DNA of 64,000 nucleotides. It comes from Methanobacterium veterum. GTDB lineage: Archaea > Methanobacteriota > Methanobacteria > Methanobacteriales > Methanobacteriaceae. This document shows positions 48,055 to 57,337 of this stretch, one piece after another. Positions within the stretch are counted from its first letter, which is position 1. Each line of letters starts with the position of its first letter. The translations under genes were made by a program, and so were the position numbers. Where the stretch lies: positions 62,001 to 126,000 of the forward strand of contig NZ_JQJK01000015.1 in the NCBI RefSeq assembly GCF_000745485.1, read 5' to 3'. The notes below the pieces were generated by a model, which did no database searches, was not told where the DNA came from, and was given only the letters and a program-made list of their open reading frames with translations.

Positions 48055-48570
48055 ATGAAATTTTCCTTAAAAGTTGTAACAACTCCTATGTGTGAAGAAA
48101 TCGTAAAACTTGCAGGTATTTCAAACTATATAGTAAATAAAACTCCAGATTCAGTTGGAGCAGATATAGCTGTTGTTTTATCTGAAACTAAATTATCCAC
48201 TAAATCTATTAAAATTAAACTGAATACGTTCTCACAGATTAAAGAAAGTATAGAAATGCTTTCTGAGAAGTTTGAAACTTCCCCTTTAGATTACGAAATT
48301 AAAGAAATTGTGAGATCCAAAAAAAATCGAAAGATAAAAGTAAAAGTTTATTCAAATTTTTTAAAGGAGATAGTAAAAGATATGGGTTTTAGCGTGGTTG
48401 ATAAAGATTATAATTTTGTGGTTTATCCGGATTATATGAAAGATAACGTGGTAAATGAAGATGCAGAAACTGTTGAAATACCATCTCACAAAAATGTACC
48501 TTTATCTGCAATAGAAAGAGCTGAAATGAGGTATAACATTCTGGAGAAAAGATTATGTATGAAACCTTAA
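48055..48570 (+). CDS. Methanogenesis-marker family protein (marker 5 or 17 likely)
   Basis: A 171-residue soluble protein. Its context, overlapping the marker-7 gene by 16 bases, and its C-terminal [20 protein letters not shown] suggest one of the small methanogenesis marker families (5 or 17), but I cannot tell which. Marker proteins of this set have been found in the complex that activates methyl-coenzyme M reductase. Translation of the next gene is probably coupled. Confidence 0.55.
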   Translation: MKFSLKVVTTPMCEEIVKLAGISNYIVNKTPDSVGADIAVVLSETKLSTKSIKIKLNTFSQIKESIEMLSEKFETSPLDYEIKEIVRSKKNRKIKVKVYSNFLKEIVKDMGFSVVDKDYNFVVYPDYMKDNVVNEDAETVEIPSHKNVPLSAIERAEMRYNILEKRLCMKP

Positions 48571-49466
48571 CTTACACTGGAGGAGTTCACAAGCATGAAG
48601 AGATTACAGAGCTTATAGAAGATCTGGGTGGATTTGTACTTCAGGAAAACCTGAGTCAAATGGATCTCGTTATAACACTTGCCGTTCCAATAGAAGACGT
48701 GGATAAAGTCCAGGAAAAGGCAAAAGAACTCCTTGGAACAGTAAAAATCGCCCCAATGGCAGGTACAGAGATTGCTATAGTTTCTCCAACTCTTGCAAGG
48801 CAGCACCTTCCCCATTCTGCGTGTGATATTTCAGAATATCTCAGGAGATATGGGGCAAAGGACAACATGATTGGGCTTTCCCGTGGAGCTGGAAAGGGTA
48901 TATCCAGAATTTCACAGGATGAAAAAAAGCTAATCGAAGAACATGATCTGGCTGTTTTTGCACTTGGAAGCTTTAGGGAGTGTATATTAGATAAAATACA
49001 TCTTTTTGAAGACCTTGAAATCCCTGTAGTCGTAACTGGAGCTCCAGATATAGATGTCGAGGATATTCCGGGGGCAAGTGCATATGTTGGGGGATTGGGT
49101 AGAATTCCAAGCAGGCTTAAACGTGGAGAACATATAAGGGCACTTAGAAGTCTGGCTGAAACTGTTGAGGGAATTCTTGATGATAGAAGGAAAGAAATAA
49201 TTGAAGATCCACCTATTGTACCTTCAATACTTGTAAAAACGGAGATTGAAAACCAGATACCTGCAGTAACAGATGTTTATTCACCAGCACCAGTTGTAAG
49301 TCAGCTGGATGGGGTAAGGGTTAAACTGAATTATGACGAATATAAAGATAAAATTGGAAAAGTTAAGGTGGATGAGTACATTTTAGAAGATGTTTCCGAA
49401 ATAAGGAGATCTTTGATGTACGATTATATTCTGGTTAAGCTGTTACCTGAATCTTCTATTCTTTAG
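48555..49466 (+). CDS. Methanogenesis marker protein 7
   Basis: A 303-residue protein that I recognise as methanogenesis marker 7: opening [20 protein letters not shown], central [20 protein letters not shown] and [20 protein letters not shown]. Work in methanogens placed this protein in the ATP-dependent complex that reductively activates MCR. The start overlaps the upstream marker gene. The mcr operon lies 9.4 kb downstream on the same strand. Confidence 0.8.
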   Translation: MYETLTYTGGVHKHEEITELIEDLGGFVLQENLSQMDLVITLAVPIEDVDKVQEKAKELLGTVKIAPMAGTEIAIVSPTLARQHLPHSACDISEYLRRYGAKDNMIGLSRGAGKGISRISQDEKKLIEEHDLAVFALGSFRECILDKIHLFEDLEIPVVVTGAPDIDVEDIPGASAYVGGLGRIPSRLKRGEHIRALRSLAETVEGILDDRRKEIIEDPPIVPSILVKTEIENQIPAVTDVYSPAPVVSQLDGVRVKLNYDEYKDKIGKVKVDEYILEDVSEIRRSLMYDYILVKLLPESSIL

Positions 49467-49657
49467 TTATAGCTCTAAATATTAAAAAATCCCTTTGAAT
49501 TTTACTTGATTTTTTATTTTATTATTAAATTGGAGTTTGTTATCGAATTATTTTTATAATTTAGGGGGATAATATAAAAAAATTAAAATATTATGTGATA
49601 TAGAATTAACAGTACTTACTATAAGATTAAAAACTGGTTTTGTATTGGAGTTTAAAA

Positions 49658-50728
49658 ATGAGGAGAATTATTCAGCTTGCTTTATTCTTATCCGTATTTT
49701 TCTTAGGATTCTTAGCTATTGATTATTATATCTTTAATAGATTAGGCATGCTGTTAGGTGTATCTCAGACTATAATCACAATGCTGGTAATTATATTTAC
49801 CGCTGCTTATCCTGTTGCAGCGATACTTGAAGGTACATTGTCCAATGAATTTACACGTACAGTTTACATGTTATCTGCTACGTGGATGGGTGTTGCACTT
49901 GTTTTAGGGTATACCCTCATTGGTTATGAAATAGTGAACTTTGTATTCAATATTCCTCCATTTACTGCAGGAATTGCAGTAATTATAGTCGCTTCAGTTA
50001 TAAGTGCATATTCAATTTTTAACAGCTTATATCTGAATATTAGGGAAATTGAGATACCAATATCAAATTTAGAGCGAGAGTTGAGAATTGCTCAAATAAG
50101 TGATACTCATATTGGACCTATTAGAAATTCCGGATTTATGGAAGAAATAGTTAAAAAAATTAGCATTTTAAATCCAGATCTAGTATTAATAACCGGAGAT
50201 CTTGTTGAAGGAACTGTAGGTTTACATCCTTCTATGTTTGATTCAATTAATAAACTTAAATCCCGGATTTTTTTTGTAACAGGCAATCATGATATGTATG
50301 AAGGGCTGGAAAACGTTTTTGAGGTTCTTAAATCTACAAATATTAATATACTGCGGAATGAAGTGGTTGAATTTGAAGGTTTGCAGATAGTTGGGGTGGG
50401 GTATTCAACTCAAAGAAATTACCTTAAAACTGTACTTCCGGGGTTAAATATTGATAAATCAAAACCTTCACTTCTCATGTATCACGTACCTATAGAAGTT
50501 GAATTTGCAAGTGAAGCAGGTATTGACCTGCAGCTTTCAGGACACACTCATAAAGGGCAGATATTCCCATTGAATTTCCTTGGAAGACTTGTTTTTCCGT
50601 ATTTCCATGGATTATATAATCATAATGGAACACAGGTTTATGTATCTCCGGGAACTGGAACATGGGGCCCCCCAATGAGATCGGGTTCTAGAAGTGAAAT
50701 AACTTTAATTAATCTCAAAAAGAAGTAA
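49658..50728 (+). CDS. Membrane metallophosphoesterase (YkuE/YaeI-like)
   Basis: A 356-residue protein. About four hydrophobic helices (residues 1-125) precede a calcineurin-like domain (about 140-350) with metal motifs RIAQISDTHIGP, LVLITGDLVEG, FVTGNHDMYEG, LLMYHVP and QLSGHTHKGQIFP. Relatives such as LpxG/YaeI act on lipid-linked phosphates. The ATG at 49658 (MRRIIQLALFL) follows TTGGAG; an upstream ATG at 49640 is less likely. Active site predicted at the membrane face. Confidence 0.85.
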   Translation: MRRIIQLALFLSVFFLGFLAIDYYIFNRLGMLLGVSQTIITMLVIIFTAAYPVAAILEGTLSNEFTRTVYMLSATWMGVALVLGYTLIGYEIVNFVFNIPPFTAGIAVIIVASVISAYSIFNSLYLNIREIEIPISNLERELRIAQISDTHIGPIRNSGFMEEIVKKISILNPDLVLITGDLVEGTVGLHPSMFDSINKLKSRIFFVTGNHDMYEGLENVFEVLKSTNINILRNEVVEFEGLQIVGVGYSTQRNYLKTVLPGLNIDKSKPSLLMYHVPIEVEFASEAGIDLQLSGHTHKGQIFPLNFLGRLVFPYFHGLYNHNGTQVYVSPGTGTWGPPMRSGSRSEITLINLKKK

Positions 50729-51023
50729 TTTGGGATATATGTAAATGTAGGCATTATGCTAATTTATTCACAAGTTAGTGCACCTAATTTAAATTAGGAT
50801 GAATAAACATCTTTAGATTTTTCATCAGTATATCCGGATTAATTTTTAATTTTAATAGTTAAAAACTACTTTAAATATTTTAATAAGAATTGTAATTATC
50901 CAAAAAAATTTAAAACTTATGTATGTCATTTATATATGATTTTAAAGAGTAATAAATTGATTTAAATAAATTAGAGCTTTAATTTCTGCTTTTTTGTTGT
51001 GCTAAAAATTGGTTACATATTAG
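50729..51023. other. Intergenic spacer upstream of DUF134 island
   Basis: About 295 AT-rich bases after the phosphoesterase gene. No gene, RNA or repeat family member was recognised here; the regulatory signals begin at 51024. Confidence 0.5.
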
Positions 51024-51077
51024 TTATGAATAAATATTCAAAACCTTTATATAATAATTATGAATATATATTCATAA
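51024..51077 (+). promoter_or_regulatory. Promoter with two palindromic operators; probable leaderless start
   Basis: A perfect 20-base palindrome TTATGAATATATATTCATAA (51058-51077) ends one base before the DUF134 start codon. A second, imperfect copy TTATGAATAAATATTCAAAA begins at 51024, 34 bases upstream. The TATA box TTTATATAAT (about 51047-51056) lies between them. Transcription would start near 51075, leaving almost no leader. A bound repressor would cover both the TATA box and the start. Confidence 0.7.
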
Positions 51078-51078
51078 C

Positions 51079-51675
51079 ATGGTGAGGCCGAGAAGATTCA
51101 GAAGAATATTCCAAGAGCATCAAATCAGGTGTTTCAGGCCAGATTTAAATGGAGATATTTGCCATGCTGATCCAGTAGAGGTTACAATGGATGAACTTGA
51201 AGCAATAAGGTTAAAAGATTATCAAGACATTAAACAAGGAAAAGCAGCAGAGATCATGGATATTTCACAACCCACATTTCACAGAATTTTAAATCTGGCC
51301 CGAGGAAAAGTTGCAAAGGCCCTTATTGAGGGTAAAATGATTAAAATTAAAGGGGGAAATTTCGTGGCAGATAAAGAAAGGTATAAATGTAAAAGCTGTA
51401 GTTTTGAATGGTACAGCCCTGAAAAAGAATATGAAAAATGTCCGGACTGTGGATCAGAGCATATTCATAAAATCAGCACAGTTGAAGAGGCTCAAACACC
51501 CACAGGACAACCTGGAATGGGAATGAGAAGAGGATTTAGTGGTGGAAGGGGAGCAGGCCAACCTAGAGTTTGTAAATGTCCGAATTGCGGATATGAATCT
51601 CCTAAAACACCGGGAGTCCCATGTAGAAACACCAAATGTCCAGAATGTAGTACTCCCCTATGTGGGGCAGACTAG
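51079..51675 (+). CDS. DUF134 family DNA-binding protein with zinc ribbons
   Basis: A 198-residue protein. The N-terminal DUF134 HTH part (about 1-90) reads MVRPRRFRRIFQEHQIRCF ... ISQPTFHRILNLARGKVAKA. A zinc ribbon follows (CKSCSFEWYSPEKEYEKCPDC, about 116-135), then a Gly-rich linker and a second Cys cluster (CKCPNCGYE ... CPECSTPLC). It is probably the transcription regulator of this island and may bind the adjacent palindromes. The ATG at 51079 has no ribosome site but sits where a leaderless mRNA would begin. Confidence 0.83.
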   Translation: MVRPRRFRRIFQEHQIRCFRPDLNGDICHADPVEVTMDELEAIRLKDYQDIKQGKAAEIMDISQPTFHRILNLARGKVAKALIEGKMIKIKGGNFVADKERYKCKSCSFEWYSPEKEYEKCPDCGSEHIHKISTVEEAQTPTGQPGMGMRRGFSGGRGAGQPRVCKCPNCGYESPKTPGVPCRNTKCPECSTPLCGAD

Positions 51676-51682
51676 AAAGGGG

Positions 51683-52060
51683 ATGGTGAAAATAACTGTT
51701 ATTTGCATGCCTACCATTGATGAAAGCGGTTTACTATCAGATATTTCCACGCACTTCGGAAAAACTACCTACTTTACTTTCATCAGACTTGAAAATGGTG
51801 AAATTAAAAATATTAACGTAACTGAAATTTTAGGTAAACATAAAGGAGGTTCTAAAACCCCTTCAGAGATAATAATTGACTCTGGAGCGGATGTACTGAT
51901 CTGCGGAAATTTAGGGTCAAAAGCAGTTTCTATGCTGCGTGGCGGTGGAATGGAAATATTTTCAGGAGCATCTGGAAAAGTTAAAGACATTTTAAAAGAG
52001 TGGAAAATGGGAAATCTAGCAGTCGCAGATGAAAATTCATGTAACGAAAAGGGCTGTTAA
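51683..52060 (+). CDS. NifX/NafY-like dinitrogenase cofactor-binding family protein
   Basis: A 125-residue protein of the NifX/MTH1175 type: DISTHFGKTTYFTFIRLENG near the N-terminus and DSGADVLICGNLGSKAVSML (about 72-91). The fold binds iron-molybdenum cofactor precursors in nitrogen fixers; stand-alone archaeal members are of unknown function and suggest Fe-S or metal cluster handling. A Cys pair ends the protein (SCNEKGC). The ATG at 51683 lies eight bases after the DUF134 stop, behind AAAGGGG. Confidence 0.82.
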   Translation: MVKITVICMPTIDESGLLSDISTHFGKTTYFTFIRLENGEIKNINVTEILGKHKGGSKTPSEIIIDSGADVLICGNLGSKAVSMLRGGGMEIFSGASGKVKDILKEWKMGNLAVADENSCNEKGC

Positions 52061-52177
52061 ATTTTCTAAATTTATATTTAATTAAATCTTCAAATCAGCC
52101 ATTTAAATAAATTCAAACTTCTTCTGGAGTTTGAATTTATATTTTTTATTTTTTAGGATATAAAGAGGACAGAAAAC

Positions 52178-53017
52178 ATGATTACAGAACAGGAAAATCA
52201 GGAACAGAAATTAGCTTACATGCAGCAGGATATTATCATTACAAAGAGAATGGACCAGATAAAACATAAAATTGCAGTTATGAGTGGAAAAGGAGGGGTA
52301 GGCAAATCTACAATGGCAGTGAACATTGCAGCATCTTTTGCAAACAAAGGTTACAAAACAGGTATTCTGGACGTGGATATACATGGTCCTAACGTTCCAA
52401 AAATGCTCAAAATTGGAAAAATAGGCCTTAAAGTTAATGAAGAGGGAATATTGCCGGTAGAGGCAGGAGAAAACCTGAAAGTAATGTCTTCACAGTTCCT
52501 TTTATCTGATGAAAATTCACCAATAATATGGAGAGGTCCTAAAAAGACGGCGGCAATAAGACAATTTCTTTCAGATGTATCCTGGGGTAATCTTGATATC
52601 CTGATAATTGACTGCCCTCCAGGCACTGGTGACGAGCATTTAGCAATTTTACAGTCAATTCCATCCATTGATGGGATAATAATGGTCACCACGCCCCACA
52701 CAGTATCTTTAGATGATGTGGAAAAATCCATAAACATGGCTAAAAGCTTAAAAATCAGGTTACTGGGAATCATAGAAAACATGTCTGGACTTATCTGTCC
52801 TGAATGTGAGACTGAGATACCCATATTTGGAAATGGAGGGGGCAGTGAAATAGCATCAAAGACAGAGACACAGCTATTAGGTGCTGTTCCTATTGAAGTT
52901 AGTCCTAAAGAACATAATGGGTTGTTAATTGAAAATAAGGAGTCTAAAACCTCGGAAAAAATACTGAAAATTGTAGCTAAAATTGAGAATATGGTACTAA
53001 ATAATGGATCTACATGA
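52178..53017 (+). CDS. Mrp/NBP35-type Fe-S carrier ATPase
   Basis: A 279-residue deviant-Walker ATPase: MSGKGGVGKSTMAVNIA (about 36-52), switch DVDIHGPNVPKML, DCPPGTGDEH, and the C-terminal cluster-binding pair CPECE in GLICPECETEIPIFG. Mrp/ApbC proteins carry and transfer 4Fe-4S clusters. The N-terminal part before the P-loop is short (35 residues) and lacks the Fe-S motif of NBP35. Neighbours (NifX-like, ferredoxin, radical SAM) fit a role in cluster delivery. Confidence 0.9.
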   Translation: MITEQENQEQKLAYMQQDIIITKRMDQIKHKIAVMSGKGGVGKSTMAVNIAASFANKGYKTGILDVDIHGPNVPKMLKIGKIGLKVNEEGILPVEAGENLKVMSSQFLLSDENSPIIWRGPKKTAAIRQFLSDVSWGNLDILIIDCPPGTGDEHLAILQSIPSIDGIIMVTTPHTVSLDDVEKSINMAKSLKIRLLGIIENMSGLICPECETEIPIFGNGGGSEIASKTETQLLGAVPIEVSPKEHNGLLIENKESKTSEKILKIVAKIENMVLNNGST

Positions 53018-53155
53018 AAATACCTGATCATTGCGGTAGTTTAGGTCCTAAAATAAGTAGTGTAGTAATATGCATTTGTATTTTAAGGTATGAATGATGG
53101 AGTGGAAATCTGCATAATTTGTGAATAATATTAAAATGGTAAATCGGTGATGTAT

Positions 53156-53347
53156 ATGGTCAGAATAATAATTGATTACGATAAATGTGATGGGGAAAAA
53201 TGTGAAGAATGCGCAGATGTATGTCCTATGGAAGTCCTTATACTTGATGGAGACAAAATTGTGATTCAAAATATAGATGAATGCAGCTTGTGCGAATCCT
53301 GTATGGATGTATGTCCAAATGAAGCATTAAAAATTGAAGATGATTAA
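53156..53347 (+). CDS. Small 2[4Fe-4S] ferredoxin-like protein
   Basis: A 63-residue ferredoxin. The second cluster has the normal CSLCESCMDVCP pattern (Cx2Cx2Cx3CP); the first reads CDGEKCEECADVCP (Cx4Cx2Cx3CP), with a wider first gap. It is probably an electron donor for a neighbour such as the radical SAM protein. The ATG at 53156 lies a few bases after GGTGATG; two earlier in-frame starts overlap that site. Confidence 0.82.
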   Translation: MVRIIIDYDKCDGEKCEECADVCPMEVLILDGDKIVIQNIDECSLCESCMDVCPNEALKIEDD

Positions 53348-53407
53348 TTAAAGATTCATGCAGCGGATTTAATTTAATTTAGAAATGTTTACTGTGGGGT
53401 GTATTGT

Positions 53408-54157
53408 ATGAAAACTGTATTTGGTCCTGTGTCATCCTGGCGATTTGGTAGGTCTGTAGGTGTAGACCCTTTATGTCGAAATGCTTGTTCTTTTGACTGT
53501 ATATACTGTCAGGTTGGCCCAACGCTAGACAAGACAATCCAAAATGACGTATTTATAAGTACAGATAGGATTAAAGAAGATTTAAAAAGAATTCTGCCAG
53601 GGGTAAGTGCGGATATAGTGACAATTTCAGGTTATGGTGAGCCGACCCTTGCAGAAAACCTTGATGAGATAATTGAAGCTGTAAAAGAAGTTACAGATTT
53701 ACCAGTTGCCATCTTAACAAATTCTTCAACACTTTCTTTGGGGAAAATGAGAAGGATTTTGAATGAAATTGATGTAGTTGTAGCAAAACTGGATGCCCCT
53801 GATGAGTCTCTTTTTGAAGAAATAAATCGTCCAGTAAAAGGCCTACATTTTGGAAATATATTAAAATGGATTAAAAAATTTAAAAGTTCTTTTAATGGAA
53901 GATTAGAACTTCAAACTATGTTTATTGAAAAAAATAAGGATTATGCTGGCGAATTAGCAAAGATTGCAGCTGAAATTCAGCCGGATAGCGTTTATATAAA
54001 TACTCCGTTAAGGCATTCCCTTGAAGGTCCTTTGTCAGAGAGTCAGATGTCTGAAATTGAGGGATATTTTGAAGGATTGAACGTATCTTCTGTTTATAAC
54101 TCTAAAAAATACAGATCATACAAAGAAATGCTAAAAAGAAGATCGATAGAAGGATAA
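53408..54157 (+). CDS. Radical SAM protein (COG0731-like)
   Basis: A 249-residue radical SAM enzyme: GPVSSWRFGRSVGVDPLC then CSFDCIYC (CxxxCxxC, about 26-33), followed by TISGYGEPTLAENLDEI (about 76). The GPVSSWR opening is typical of the archaeal COG0731 branch. The substrate is unknown. The ATG at 53408 follows GGGGTG; an upstream start at 53399 is less likely. It lies 60 bases after the ferredoxin gene. Confidence 0.83.
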   Translation: MKTVFGPVSSWRFGRSVGVDPLCRNACSFDCIYCQVGPTLDKTIQNDVFISTDRIKEDLKRILPGVSADIVTISGYGEPTLAENLDEIIEAVKEVTDLPVAILTNSSTLSLGKMRRILNEIDVVVAKLDAPDESLFEEINRPVKGLHFGNILKWIKKFKSSFNGRLELQTMFIEKNKDYAGELAKIAAEIQPDSVYINTPLRHSLEGPLSESQMSEIEGYFEGLNVSSVYNSKKYRSYKEMLKRRSIEG

Positions 54158-54179
54158 CAGTTGGATATGATGTGTTTGG

Positions 54180-55388
54180 ATGAATAACGAAGCTAAAAAT
54201 AACTTAAAGAAAGGAGGAAAAGCGGCCATATATTCCAGCTTAATAAATCTTTTACTTGCATTAGTTAAAGGCGTAATTGGGTTTTTATCTGGAAGTATAG
54301 CTTTAATAGCAGATTCTATTCACTCTTTTTCTGATATAGTTGCATCTCTGGCTGTATACGTTGGATTAAAACTATCCATGCGAAGACCAGATGAAAAATT
54401 TCCTTATGGCTATTATAAGATTGAATCATTTACATCTTTGATAGTATCTGTAATAATAGTTATAACTGGTATAGAAATAGCTTTAGATTCTTATAACGCG
54501 TTTTTAAATCCAAGTACAATTGAAATACCTCTTGTTGCCCTTTTTGTTGCTGCTCTTTCGGCATTAGTTTCATTTTTACTTGCAAGATACAAACAGGAAA
54601 TAGGTAGGACAATAGGCTCTCAGGCACTTATTAATGATGGAAAACACAGTTTCATCGATATATTTTCGTCAATAATCGTTTTTGTAGGTATACTTTCCTC
54701 TTACATGGGTTATTTAAGAATACAGGGGATTTCAGGAATCCTGGTTGCACTTTTAATCGTTTACATGGGCCTAAAATTGGCAAAAGATGATATATTAGTT
54801 CTTCTGGATGCCAACATGGATCCTGAAAAGATTGAAGAAATTAAAACTATTGCAGAAAGTGTTGATGGTGTTGAAGGGGTACATGCTATTAAAGTTAGAA
54901 GATCAGGTCCCTTCGTATTTGCAGAACTGCATCTTCAAACCAAAAAAGGATTATCAGTGGAAAATGCATCTGAGATTACAGGAAATATAAAAAAGGCCGT
55001 AAAAGGTAGAATTAAAAATTTAGACAGTTTAATGGTTCAGATAGAACCTTTTAAAAAGGAAAGGTTAAGGGTTGCAGTTCTTGTGGAGAATAAAAATGGT
55101 TTGCAGTCTGATATTTCTGAACATTTTGCCAGAGCGCCTTATATTTTAATTGCAGATGTGGCCAACGGCCGAATAATTAGTACTGTAGTTAAAGATAATC
55201 CCGGAACTACGCTGGAGAAAAAGAAAGGAATTGAAACTGCTGAATTTTTAGAAAAAGAAAAGGTAGATGTTTTGGTAAGTACTGGAGTGGGTGAAGGCCC
55301 AAAATACGCTTTATCAGATAAATCGATAGATGTCATGGTCCCAAGAGGTAAGAATCTTGAAGAAATGATAATGGATGTATATAAATGA
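54180..55388 (+). CDS. Cation diffusion facilitator fused to a NifX-like domain
   Basis: A 402-residue fusion. Residues 1-205 are a CDF transporter with six membrane helices and metal-site motifs [10 protein letters not shown] (helix 2) and [13 protein letters not shown] (helix 5); about 210-290 is the CDF cytoplasmic domain; about 297-402 is a NifX/MTH1175-like domain ([21 protein letters not shown] ... [13 protein letters not shown]). CDF proteins export Zn, Fe, Mn or Co. The NifX-like tail recalls the stand-alone NifX-like gene 2 kb upstream and could sense metal or cofactor. It overlaps the DtxR gene by four bases (ATGA). Confidence 0.9.
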   Translation: MNNEAKNNLKKGGKAAIYSSLINLLLALVKGVIGFLSGSIALIADSIHSFSDIVASLAVYVGLKLSMRRPDEKFPYGYYKIESFTSLIVSVIIVITGIEIALDSYNAFLNPSTIEIPLVALFVAALSALVSFLLARYKQEIGRTIGSQALINDGKHSFIDIFSSIIVFVGILSSYMGYLRIQGISGILVALLIVYMGLKLAKDDILVLLDANMDPEKIEEIKTIAESVDGVEGVHAIKVRRSGPFVFAELHLQTKKGLSVENASEITGNIKKAVKGRIKNLDSLMVQIEPFKKERLRVAVLVENKNGLQSDISEHFARAPYILIADVANGRIISTVVKDNPGTTLEKKKGIETAEFLEKEKVDVLVSTGVGEGPKYALSDKSIDVMVPRGKNLEEMIMDVYK

Positions 55389-55798
55389 TTGAAATAAACG
55401 AAGATTTACCTAAGTTAACGAAAAGCACTGAAGATTATATTGAAGTGATGTACAACTTGAAAAAGGTTAAAGGAACTATCAGGGTAACTGACATCGCTGA
55501 AAAACTTGATTTTAAGCCTTCCAGTGTGGTGGAAGCGGTTAATAAAATTTCCAAGCTGAAACTTGTATCCAAGGAAAAATATGGTGAAATAAAATTAACT
55601 GAAATGGGAATACAAATTGCAGAGGGCATTATACATAAACATAACACCCTTAAAAAATTTTTAGATGTTCTGGGTGTTGATGATAAGACCGCTGAGGAAG
55701 AAGCATGTGCAATGGAACATATATTAAGCAATTCAACAATTAACAAAATTGAAAAATTTACAGAATTTATTGAGAGCGGTCAAAATAAAGTTTCTTAA
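55385..55798 (+). CDS. DtxR/MntR family metal-dependent regulator
   Basis: A 137-residue repressor with an N-terminal winged helix (about 10-65; [20 protein letters not shown] ... [15 protein letters not shown]) and a metal-binding dimerisation domain (about 70-135; [32 protein letters not shown], with His, Glu and Cys ligands typical of the group). The SH3 domain is absent, as in MntR. The start overlaps the CDF stop as ATGA, so translation is coupled. It very likely controls metal-linked genes, possibly this island. Confidence 0.88.
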   Translation: MIEINEDLPKLTKSTEDYIEVMYNLKKVKGTIRVTDIAEKLDFKPSSVVEAVNKISKLKLVSKEKYGEIKLTEMGIQIAEGIIHKHNTLKKFLDVLGVDDKTAEEEACAMEHILSNSTINKIEKFTEFIESGQNKVS

Positions 55799-55914
55799 AA
55801 TCATTCTATGAAATGTGTAGAGATTAGTTAATCAGTTTTAAATGGATTAAAAAAGCAATATAAATTTTTGACTGAAAAGAAATATTAGATAATTTTAATT
55901 TGTTAAAATTATCA

Positions 55915-57240
55915 TTATTCCCCATTCAATATCATTTCTGTTACAGTCCTTATATGGTTTCCCTGTGATTTAGTTTCTTCCAGCAATGTTTTAAATAAAT
56001 TATCAGTCATAGCTACTGGAATGCTTCTAAATACGTATGAATCTAACATTAAATTAAGGCAGCGTTCTTCTGCAATGCTCAATTCGTAATTCTTGTATTT
56101 ATCACTTTTTATAAACAGCAGATTTTCATTTAAAGGTGTTTTAATTATATCCTCTGCAAGGGGTGTTCCTGGAATTGGTTCTGCAATACTTACAAAATAA
56201 TCATCAAGCATTAATTCATCGGCAAGTTCAACTGTAGCTTCAAAGTCATCTTCACTTTCACCAGGATATCCGACTATAAAAGATCCGGCTATCTTGATAT
56301 TATGTTTTCGTGCAGCTTCAATGGCATCTTTAATATCATCAACTTTTATTCCCTTTTTCATCTTCCTCAGCATTCTGTCACTTCCAGACTCTATGCCAAA
56401 AAAGATCCATCCATTGGTATAATTTTTAACAGCTTCCAGTATTTCATCGTTCATCATATCAATACGAATATCTGGAATTGTAAGATTTTGAGGGCCTGTT
56501 AAACTGCTTATTTCCTTTAAAAGCTCAGTAAATGCATATTCATCTGTAATTTTAAATTTTTTGCTGCCGTATAGAGATCCGGTCCCACCACTTATAGCAA
56601 TTCGTTTAGCTCCTTTTTTAAGAAATTCTTTGACTTCAATTATAATGTCGTCAAGTGTCCTGCTCCTGACATCTCTTCCAAAGAAGCATGGCACCTGGCA
56701 GAATCCACAGTTACCTGGACATCCTCTATGGGTTTCGATGTATACATTTGCTCCTCGTATGTTTTCAGATGAAATGTCTTCAGGTATTAGTGGTAATGGA
56801 CGTATCATAGGTGATGAGGTTGTTTTTTTAGTTTTAATTATTTTATTTCCCTTTTTAAAAGCAATACCTTCAATTTTATTAAGTTGATCCGCTTCATGAT
56901 TATCTGCCTCAAGATTTTCAAGAATTTTGAGGGTACTGCCTTCACCTTCTCCAATAATAACTGCATCAACAGATAAATATTTGAAAACAAGTTCTGGACT
57001 GTTACTTACTGGTCCGCCAACTATTTTAAAACTCTTAATTTTTTCAATTTCTTCTCTGTATTTGAGTAGATGTATGGTAGAATGAAGACTTATTAAAACA
57101 ACGTCAGCATCTATTATTCCTTCAAAACCTTTTTGAATATTTACATTGTATCCTGCATCTTTTAAAACACCTGCAATGAGCATTGCACCATAATTATAAA
57201 ATTCAGGAGTTAAAACAGTAATCTTAATGCTTTTTGCCAT
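55915..57240 (-). CDS. B12-binding radical SAM protein (MJ0865-like)
   Basis: A 441-residue protein: a cobalamin-binding-like Rossmann region (about 1-130), a radical SAM domain with [20 protein letters not shown] (CxxxCxxC, about 172-185) and [17 protein letters not shown] (about 280), and a C-terminal helical region. It resembles the methanogen MJ0865 family (TIGR04014). B12 radical SAM enzymes often methylate unactivated carbons. It sits 98 bases upstream of mmp10 in the reverse direction sense, both on the minus strand near mcr, which suggests a link to MCR modification; that is inference. Confidence 0.8.
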   Translation of the reverse strand: MAKSIKITVLTPEFYNYGAMLIAGVLKDAGYNVNIQKGFEGIIDADVVLISLHSTIHLLKYREEIEKIKSFKIVGGPVSNSPELVFKYLSVDAVIIGEGEGSTLKILENLEADNHEADQLNKIEGIAFKKGNKIIKTKKTTSSPMIRPLPLIPEDISSENIRGANVYIETHRGCPGNCGFCQVPCFFGRDVRSRTLDDIIIEVKEFLKKGAKRIAISGGTGSLYGSKKFKITDEYAFTELLKEISSLTGPQNLTIPDIRIDMMNDEILEAVKNYTNGWIFFGIESGSDRMLRKMKKGIKVDDIKDAIEAARKHNIKIAGSFIVGYPGESEDDFEATVELADELMLDDYFVSIAEPIPGTPLAEDIIKTPLNENLLFIKSDKYKNYELSIAEERCLNLMLDSYVFRSIPVAMTDNLFKTLLEETKSQGNHIRTVTEMILNGE

Positions 57241-57337
57241 GATATCCCTGGATTCAATTTTTACTAATTTTACATAGTAGTAATGAAGTTTAAGTAATTT
57301 AAATATTCATTAAAAAAACAAGTGGGAAGATTTTAAT

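Noticed and set aside
52351..53031. 226-codon frame antisense to the Mrp gene
   Set aside because: It is complementary to a clearly recognised ATPase and has no family features of its own.
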